NCBI GenBank assembly: GCA_017538865.1
Contig: JAFYIA010000049.1
Location: forward strand, 1 to 20,608
Length of the DNA stretch: 20,608 nt
Direction: 5' to 3'
Source: Aeriscardovia sp.
Lineage (GTDB): Bacteria; Actinomycetota; Actinomycetes; Actinomycetales; Bifidobacteriaceae
Position numbers and translations under genes: made by a program. Positions 15,539-20,608 of this stretch are shown one piece after another. Position 1 is the first letter of the stretch; each line of letters begins with the position of its first letter. A model generated the notes under the pieces. The model made no database searches. It saw only the letters and a list, made by a program, of their open reading frames with translations, and was not told the origin of the DNA.

Positions 15539-16692
15539 GCCAGGCTCACTTTCATAGCAACTCCCATTCCTCCTCCCACGCAAAGGGAGGCGATCCCGGT
15601 TTCCAGCCCGCGGCTTTTAAGGGCGTAGATGAGGGTGACGAGGATCCGGGCCCCGCTGCACCCCAAAGGGTGCCCCAGGGCTATAGCCCCGCCGTTCACG
15701 TTCACTTTCCCCTCCTCAAGCCCAAGGTCCCTCACCACCGCCACGCACTGGCTGGCAAAGGCCTCGTTTATCTCGAAAAGGTCTATACCCTTCAAGGAGA
15801 AGCGCCCCTTTGCGGCCAGCTTTTCGATGGCCATCTTGGGGGCGTAGCCCATGGTGGCGGGATCGGTCCCCACCTGGGCGAAGCAGTCGATTTTGGCCAG
15901 AGGCCGAAGGCCCCTCTTGCGGGCGAAAGAGTCCGAAGCGAGGACCAGGGCCGCGGCCCCGTCGCTTATGGGGCTGGAATTGCCTGCGGTGACAGTGCCC
16001 CCCTCTTTGAAGGCTGGCCTGAGGGAGGAGAGCTTCTCAAGCGAGGTCTCCCTCACAGGCTCGTCCAGCGCGCGCTCCTCCCCGCCGGCCTCCACAGGCG
16101 CGATTTCCTCTTCGAAGTCCCCCCTCGCCCTGGCGGCCAGGGCCTTCTTTTGGGAGGAGAGGGCGAAAAGGTCCTGGTCGGCCCTCGACACTGAGAACTT
16201 CTCAGCCACGTTTTCCGCGCTAATCCCCATGGGGAGGCCGGAAAAAGCGTCCGAAAGGCCGTCTTTCTCCAAGCCGTCCAAAGCCTCCAGGGATCCGTAT
16301 TTCCTCCCCCAGCGCGCGTCCATATAGAAGGGGGCCCGGCTCATAGACTCGGCGCCCCCAGCCAGGGCCGCATCGGCCCCGCCCAAAAGGATCTCGCCGG
16401 CGGCAACCCCCACGGCCGCCATTCCGGATGCGCACACCTGGTTCACCGTAAGCGCCGTGGAGGCAATGGGGAGGCCGGAAGAGAGGGCGACTTGGCGGGC
16501 CAGGTTTTGTCCGGCCCCGGCCTGGACCACATTCCCCCAGGCGCACCTCTCGACCGTTTCCGCCTCCAGCCCGCTCCTCTCCAGCGCCGCCCGGGCGCAG
16601 GGAACCGAGAGATCGAGGCACGACTTCTCGCGGAACATTCCCCCGAACTTGCCTATGGCCGTCCTGGCCGCACCCAAAATCACGACTCCCAC
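15535..16692 (-). CDS. Acetyl-CoA C-acetyltransferase (thiolase)
   Basis: Condenses two acetyl-CoA to acetoacetyl-CoA, the first step of the mevalonate route here. 385 residues, normal biosynthetic thiolase size, cytosolic. Catalytic residues: C87 in NQVCASGM, H341 in GGAIALGHPLGCSGAR, and C371 in CVGGGMG; NEAFASQ is also present. The GTG at 16692 has AAGGAG six bases upstream, a strong start. It is the first gene of the operon thiolase-reductase-synthase-ligA-mrp-tetR, with an extended -10 element just upstream. It overlaps the reductase by four bases, and that coupling supports a dedicated mevalonate role rather than fatty-acid degradation. Confidence 0.95.
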   Translation of the reverse strand: MGVVILGAARTAIGKFGGMFREKSCLDLSVPCARAALERSGLEAETVERCAWGNVVQAGAGQNLARQVALSSGLPIASTALTVNQVCASGMAAVGVAAGEILLGGADAALAGGAESMSRAPFYMDARWGRKYGSLEALDGLEKDGLSDAFSGLPMGISAENVAEKFSVSRADQDLFALSSQKKALAARARGDFEEEIAPVEAGGEERALDEPVRETSLEKLSSLRPAFKEGGTVTAGNSSPISDGAAALVLASDSFARKRGLRPLAKIDCFAQVGTDPATMGYAPKMAIEKLAAKGRFSLKGIDLFEINEAFASQCVAVVRDLGLEEGKVNVNGGAIALGHPLGCSGARILVTLIYALKSRGLETGIASLCVGGGMGVAMKVSLA

Positions 16693-16715
16693 TTTTTTCT
16701 CCTTTTCTTCATTTT

Positions 16716-16724
16716 ATTATCACA
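16716..16724 (-). promoter_or_regulatory. Extended -10 promoter of the mevalonate operon
   Basis: On the minus strand TGTGATAAT fits an extended -10 (TGnTATAAT with one mismatch), 24 bases before the thiolase GTG, in an AT-rich pocket unlike the surrounding GC-rich DNA. No good -35 at 17 bp was found, which an extended -10 can tolerate. It is the only obvious promoter before the terminator at 9032-9046, so it may drive about 7.7 kb. Confidence 0.5.
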
Positions 16725-16774
16725 ATCATTTTTAACAATTCCACGGCGTCCGGGGAGGAAAAGACACGGCTTTG

Positions 16775-16796
16775 CCACACAAGACGGGAAGTGTGG
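16775..16796 (-). terminator. Possible weak terminator hairpin after the 857-residue gene
   Basis: CCACAC and GTGTGG can pair in a 6-bp stem around a 10-base loop, three bases after the TAA of the large upstream gene. On the minus strand it is followed by only a short T-run a few bases away, so termination may be partial or factor-dependent. Confidence 0.3.
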
Positions 16797-16799
16797 AGA

Positions 16800-19373
16800 T
16801 TAGAAGAAGAGGGTGGATGCGATGCGGCCTTCGAGCGAGGCTCCGGGGAGTGTGGAAAGCGAATTTAATACGGCTGAGGCGGGAAGGAAGAGCCCGCAGT
16901 CGACCAGGGCCTCGGCCGCGCGGCGGGCGGCCTTCACCGCGGGAAGCTCGCTATAGGCGGGGATGGAGCGCTCTTTGAGGAGGGAGAGAGACTCCTGGGC
17001 GGAGGGGAGGAGGATGTGGGAGGATCGCGCCATGGCTTCCAAGAGGCGCCCCTCCGTGCGTATCATCTCCTCCTTTCCGTCTACCACCCCGGCCATGCGG
17101 TAGAGGGCGGAAGCCAGGGGCAGGTCTTCTTCCACCCAAGAGCAGTACCCCAGGTTCCTGTAGGCCATGGCCACCTGCCTCGCCTCCACCGACACTCCCA
17201 GCATATTCATCGCCGCCGCCCGGGCCGCCTCCCAATCCTTTGCCGCCGATAGCTCCTTGTACTGATTCAAATGCGCCAAGGGGGTGGCCGGGGCGTGAAG
17301 CACCTGCCAGTTGGCATGCTCCAGGGCGCGGCGCGAATCTTTCTGGCGCGAGGACAGCTCCTCCAACTCCAGGTGTATGGCAAATAGAGAGGCGGGGAGG
17401 AGGACCGTGTACTCCCCGCTGGATGCCAAGAGCCGGTTGTACACTATCCTCTCCAGGTAGCTGTGGAAGTATCGGGCGGGGGCCATAGGATCCGAATCGA
17501 ACCCCTCCTGGGCTTCGAGGGCGCACCTTTCCAAAATCCTGGCAGCTTCATCCAGCCGCCCCTCCTCCTTGGCCAGCCTCTGGGCCTCCCTGAGAAAGCC
17601 TTCGATCTCGCCTTCGAGGCGGGGGCGGAACACTTTGCCGGAAAGGTCCAGGCGGATGAGGGAAGAAAGCTCGGATCCCGCTCGGACAATCTCGGGGTCG
17701 GGTATGAGGCGGCAGATCGAATCCGCCTTCTCCTCCCCCTCCTCTTTGGACATTTTTCCGCTCCGCACGAGTTCGGCAATGGACTCAAAGGCCCCGATAG
17801 CCCTGTAAAGCACGAGCGACCTATCCATGGAAAGGTCTGCGACGAAGGAAGTGCCAAGGGCCGGGGCGAACTTTCCCGGCATCTCCTCCCAGCTGAACTC
17901 CGGGGGCTTTCGGTTGGATGCAGCGGAAAAGGGCGGCCGCATCCAGTCCTTGTCGGAGAAAATGGGGGAAAAGTACGGGGAGCGGACCATGTCCCCCTTG
18001 AAGCGGTCCCTGAAAAACTCTTCCGCGCTTTCCGGCTCCCCGGGGCTGAGAAACTCCCCCCTGCTGAAGGACCCTTTTGCCAAAAGGCGCGGACGGGCAG
18101 CCTGCGAGGAGGAGTCCCTGCTCTCTATGAAAAGATCTACCTCTTCCACATTCCTTGCGGCTCCAAAGGCGGCTGCGGCCAGCATCCTCGCCGCGGAAAG
18201 GGAGAAGAGGAACAAAAGCCGTCTCCTGCCCAAAGGATGGGGGGCCAGGAACTCGGGGATCCTCCAGCTCGCGCCCACTTCAAGGACGAGGGCGGCTTTG
18301 CCGGGTGGGGAGGAAAAGGAGACGGAATAGCTGATGGGTAGCGGGAGGGGGACGGCGTCTGCCGCGGAAAAGAACGCGCTGCGCTGGACCCACTCGCCGT
18401 CGGGGTCCAAGGCTCCTTTCCCGAATTCTTTGGCCTTGGAAGCGGCGAAGCCTGCCATAATGGAAGCTTTTTTGAAGGGGGAGCGGGAGAGGGGATCTTC
18501 AAGGCACCTCTCCATCGCATCCAAAAACTCCCAGAAGCCGAAGGGGTAGGGGGATGAGTCTCCGGCAAAATAGGCCAGGGTGAGGAAGGATCCGAGCTTT
18601 TTCAGAGACTCTTCCCCCCCAATGGCCGGGGAAGAAAAGGACCAAAAGTCCCTCTCAAAAGAGGAGGAGATGGATCCCATGCCCCCTTTACCTTTAAAGG
18701 CTTCTTCCACACCGCTCTCTTTTATGGAGAGGGCCGCGACCAGCTCAAGCCCGGAAGAAACGAGGGAAAAGTTCCTGCAGGCCCTCGCATCTTCCAACAC
18801 GTTCGAGATCGCGCTCCCCGCATTCTGGGTGAAGAAGTGGTAGAACACGGAAGAGGTGGGAGAATAGGCGGGAAAGCCGGAAAGAATCGAGGGAAGGTAG
18901 ACCCCCATGAAGAGGGTGGAAAGGGCCCCGGGAAGCGACAGCGAAGTTGCGGCCGCTTTGGGCAGGGGGATCCTGACGTCCTCAAGGCCCCACTTTTCGC
19001 CCTCCTCTTTCAGTCGCCCCAGGGGGGTGGCGCTCCCGAAGGGGTCTTGGATCGCCGCGATCTGCCCTCCTTTGCCGTCAGACCTGAGGGTTACCTCCCC
19101 TATTCCCTTCACAAGCTCCTGCAGCTTTTTTACGGGACGGATCCGGTTTTCTTCAGCTACGGCAACAGGGGCCAGGCGCCTTCCGGAGGCAAAGCCCATA
19201 GCGATCCTTTTGCCGGGAAGGGCGCAAAAGCCCACCTCGATTCCGAGCCCCAAGCGGAGGCGGCGCACTTTCAAAGGGAAGGGAACCGGGCGCATAGCGA
19301 ATTTTTGAGCCAAAAGCCTCATACGCCTTCCGGCCTCCGCCTGGCCGGGAGGAAGGGCGCCCCTACTCTTCAT
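16800..19373 (-). CDS. Large unrecognised protein with helical-repeat-like C-terminus
   Basis: 857 residues, not recognised as any family I can name. No signal peptide, no membrane helix and no Walker or catalytic motif were seen, so it is probably cytosolic. The N-terminal two thirds (to about residue 560) are rich in Ser, Phe, Pro and Ala with beta-like stretches such as KRIAMGFASGRR and AALVLEVGASWRIPEF. The last ~300 residues look like amphipathic helical pairs of TPR type: EGRLDEAARILERCALEAQE, SRRALEHANWQVLHAPATPL, AKDWEAARAAAMNML and EEDLPLASALYRMAGVVDG. The ATG at 19373 overlaps the deformylase stop by 11 bases, so the two are coupled; the function may relate to nascent proteins or ribosomes, but that is only context. 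Codon use matches the neighbours, so it is a genuine resident gene. Confidence 0.8.
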   Translation of the reverse strand: MKSRGALPPGQAEAGRRMRLLAQKFAMRPVPFPLKVRRLRLGLGIEVGFCALPGKRIAMGFASGRRLAPVAVAEENRIRPVKKLQELVKGIGEVTLRSDGKGGQIAAIQDPFGSATPLGRLKEEGEKWGLEDVRIPLPKAAATSLSLPGALSTLFMGVYLPSILSGFPAYSPTSSVFYHFFTQNAGSAISNVLEDARACRNFSLVSSGLELVAALSIKESGVEEAFKGKGGMGSISSSFERDFWSFSSPAIGGEESLKKLGSFLTLAYFAGDSSPYPFGFWEFLDAMERCLEDPLSRSPFKKASIMAGFAASKAKEFGKGALDPDGEWVQRSAFFSAADAVPLPLPISYSVSFSSPPGKAALVLEVGASWRIPEFLAPHPLGRRRLLFLFSLSAARMLAAAAFGAARNVEEVDLFIESRDSSSQAARPRLLAKGSFSRGEFLSPGEPESAEEFFRDRFKGDMVRSPYFSPIFSDKDWMRPPFSAASNRKPPEFSWEEMPGKFAPALGTSFVADLSMDRSLVLYRAIGAFESIAELVRSGKMSKEEGEEKADSICRLIPDPEIVRAGSELSSLIRLDLSGKVFRPRLEGEIEGFLREAQRLAKEEGRLDEAARILERCALEAQEGFDSDPMAPARYFHSYLERIVYNRLLASSGEYTVLLPASLFAIHLELEELSSRQKDSRRALEHANWQVLHAPATPLAHLNQYKELSAAKDWEAARAAAMNMLGVSVEARQVAMAYRNLGYCSWVEEDLPLASALYRMAGVVDGKEEMIRTEGRLLEAMARSSHILLPSAQESLSLLKERSIPAYSELPAVKAARRAAEALVDCGLFLPASAVLNSLSTLPGASLEGRIASTLFF

Positions 19374-20079
19374 CGCTCTTCATCTTCGGGGAGAACCCCA
19401 GTTCCTTTTTCGCCCTGGAAATGGAGGGAGAGGACCAGAACTTCTCGCAGTTGCCGTTGGAGCTGAAGGAGCGCGTTATGCACTTGTCTAGATACAGCGT
19501 GCCGGAGAGGTGGTCGGTTTCGTGCTGGAAGATGCGCGCCGGCCAGCCATGGAGCTTTTCCGCCTTCTCCCTGCCCTCTTCGTCCTCCCATCTGGCCTCA
19601 ATGTCGAGGTACCTGCCCACCACGGCCTGATAGCCCGGAAGGGAGAGGCACCCCTCGTAGAAATAGGCCTTCTTTGAACTTATGGGCGTGTAAGAGGGGT
19701 TGAGGGCCACAAAGAAGGGGAGCTCGGCAAATTCCCTCTCGTCCCTCCTTCCGCCCTTCTCCATGTGGCCGTCTTCTTTGAGCTCGCCTTCGGCGCCGCC
19801 CCTGCGGGCCCCGGGCACGTGGTCCTCCATTATGGCGAAGGAGAGCGGAATCCCCACCTGGGGGGCAGCCAGGCCCACCCCGGGCTTGGAAAGCATGGAG
19901 GACCTCATGGCGCGGATGAGCTTTTCAAAAGTCTCGGGGGCGATCTGCCCCTCCCACTTCCCGCACTTCTGCCTCAAGACGGGATCGCCTATTTCCACCA
20001 CCGACAAGCTCTTCCACTTAGCTTTTTTAACTGTTTTTTCAATGATCTTTGTCAGGTTTTCGTCCACGGCCATTTGCAC
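19363..20079 (-). CDS. def: Peptide deformylase
   Basis: Removes the formyl group from the N-terminal Met of new proteins at the ribosome exit; metal-dependent. 238 residues, longer than the usual 170-200. All three motifs are intact: GVGLAAPQVG (67-76), EGCLSLPGY with metal ligand C144, and QHETDHLSGTLY with H186, catalytic E187 and H190. The extra length comes from a charged loop between motifs 1 and 2 (about 89-118, Gly/Glu/Lys/Arg-rich) and a C-terminal extension with SRAKKELGFSP. The GTG at 20079 has AAAGGA five bases upstream; an ATG at 20073 is the alternative. It is the first gene of a two-gene unit with the 857-residue protein, and an extended -10 lies 27 bases upstream. Confidence 0.95.
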   Translation of the reverse strand: MQMAVDENLTKIIEKTVKKAKWKSLSVVEIGDPVLRQKCGKWEGQIAPETFEKLIRAMRSSMLSKPGVGLAAPQVGIPLSFAIMEDHVPGARRGGAEGELKEDGHMEKGGRRDEREFAELPFFVALNPSYTPISSKKAYFYEGCLSLPGYQAVVGRYLDIEARWEDEEGREKAEKLHGWPARIFQHETDHLSGTLYLDKCITRSFSSNGNCEKFWSSPSISRAKKELGFSPKMKSDEE

Positions 20080-20105
20080 GCAAATCCTTTCAAACGTAAA
20101 AGCCC

Positions 20106-20114
20106 ATTTTACCA
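20106..20114 (-). promoter_or_regulatory. Extended -10 promoter of the deformylase gene
   Basis: Minus-strand TGGTAAAAT fits the extended -10 consensus TGnTATAAT with one mismatch. Transcription would begin near 20099, leaving a leader of about 20 bases that contains the AAAGGA ribosome site. No strong -35 is visible. Confidence 0.55.
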
Positions 20115-20205
20115 GCCCGAAACCCTCGCCCTTTGAGGCGGCTTAATGGCTCCAACATAGAATAAAGTGTTGAACGGGCAGAAACGAGGCAAGCGGGAAG
20201 GAAAT

Positions 20206-20608
20206 ATGGAGGCAGGTTTCGAAGGCGCGGGCGCCGTAGTTACGGGGGCCGGAAGCGGGATTGGCAAGCTCATAGCCGAAAAGCTCGCCCAAGGGGGGGC
20301 GAAAGTCGCCGTCTGGGACATAGACGGGCCCGCGGCGCGGGAGACCGTAAAGGAGATAAGGGACGCGGGAGGGGAGGCCGCGGCCTTCGAAGTGGACTGC
20401 GGGGACTTTGGAAGGGTCCATTCGGCATCAGGCCCCACCATGTCCTTCCTGGGGCATTTGAACATCCTCGTAAACGATGCCGGAGTGGTGGCCGGAAAGC
20501 TCTTTTCGGATCTGAGCCAAAAGGACAGGGAGAGGGTTTTTAAAGTGAACTCCCTCTCCCTGTTTTGGACGAACAAGGCCTTTCTGGGAGAGCTGGAAAA
20601 ATCCCGGA
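20206..20608 (+). CDS. Short-chain dehydrogenase/reductase (partial, cut by right edge)
   Basis: NAD(P)-dependent oxidoreductase of the classical SDR fold, probably cytosolic; substrate unknown. The first 134 codons are present. The Rossmann glycine motif is TGAGSGIGK (about 14-22), the acidic residue at the end of beta 2 is in VAVWDIDG, which suggests NAD+, and NDAGVV replaces the usual NNAG. The segment VFKVNSLSLFWTNKAFL resembles SDRs related to retinol dehydrogenases, including bacterial members. The catalytic Ser-Tyr-Lys part lies beyond the window, so activity cannot be judged. The ATG at 20206 has GGGAAGGAAAT directly upstream. It is divergent from def across 126 bases; a weak TTGAGG/TAGAAT pair with a 19-bp spacer (20133-20163) is the best promoter guess. 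Confidence 0.88.
   Translation, partial: MEAGFEGAGAVVTGAGSGIGKLIAEKLAQGGAKVAVWDIDGPAARETVKEIRDAGGEAAAFEVDCGDFGRVHSASGPTMSFLGHLNILVNDAGVVAGKLFSDLSQKDRERVFKVNSLSLFWTNKAFLGELEKSR

Noticed and set aside
20109..20576. 155-codon minus-strand frame at the right end
   Set aside because: Antisense of the SDR gene, whose plus-strand frame has TGAGSGIGK and a good ribosome site.
1..20608. tRNA, rRNA, CRISPR arrays, insertion sequences or prophage genes
   Set aside because: No cloverleaf or rRNA-like stretches, no regularly spaced repeats, and no transposase or phage motifs were seen; the only long repeat is the 67-bp ykoE tract.

Overview
The window looks like chromosomal DNA of an actinobacterium (Actinomycetota). 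It is GC-rich, about 60% by eye, and gene-dense. It carries two families typical of actinobacteria (DUF3043 and DUF4191), an actinobacterial-style Mrp without its usual CxxC, and a LigA with a long insertion. Arg is mostly AGG, and GTG/TTG starts are common. I cannot name the genus. A complete upper mevalonate operon is unusual for the phylum, and the LigA insertion recalls bifidobacterial ligases, but that link is inference.

Layout. (1) 1-3254, minus strand: an M20 dipeptidase, two tandem YkoE-type ECF substrate-binding proteins and the ATPase of the same transporter, which is cut by the left edge. The cistrons are tightly packed. (2) 3310-3942, plus: a DUF3043 membrane protein, divergent from the peptidase. 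(3) 3974-6391: a TetR repressor and a divergent DHA2-type MFS exporter, with a perfect 17-bp operator overlapping an extended -10 promoter between them. (4) 6396-7130, minus: DUF4191 membrane protein. (5) 7246-16692, minus: thiolase, HMG-CoA reductase, HMG-CoA synthase, ligA, mrp and a second tetR run as one overlapping operon. A hairpin terminator sits on the tetR stop codon, and a second DHA2 exporter follows behind its own candidate operator. (6) 16800-20079, minus: peptide deformylase overlapping a large unrecognised 857-residue protein with a helical-repeat-like C-terminus. (7) 20206 to the right edge, plus: the start of a short-chain dehydrogenase.

How the parts work together. The thiolase, synthase and reductase convert acetyl-CoA to mevalonate for isoprenoids and are translationally coupled. 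DNA ligase, the Fe-S carrier Mrp and a drug-efflux regulator are transcribed behind them. The two exporter modules are paralogous, but each has its own repressor and a different operator. The ECF block probably imports a thiamine precursor or related vitamin, with two S-components sharing one energising module.

Most unusual points: a 67-bp stretch identical between two otherwise divergent ykoE paralogs; an HMG-CoA reductase that keeps its catalytic residues but has lost both classical cofactor-side signatures; an Arg-rich patch in the antiporter motif of one exporter that looks like a compensated double frameshift; and strong over-representation of the heptamer CCAAAAG. No RNA genes, CRISPR arrays, insertion sequences or prophage genes were seen. 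No gap between genes exceeds 150 bases.
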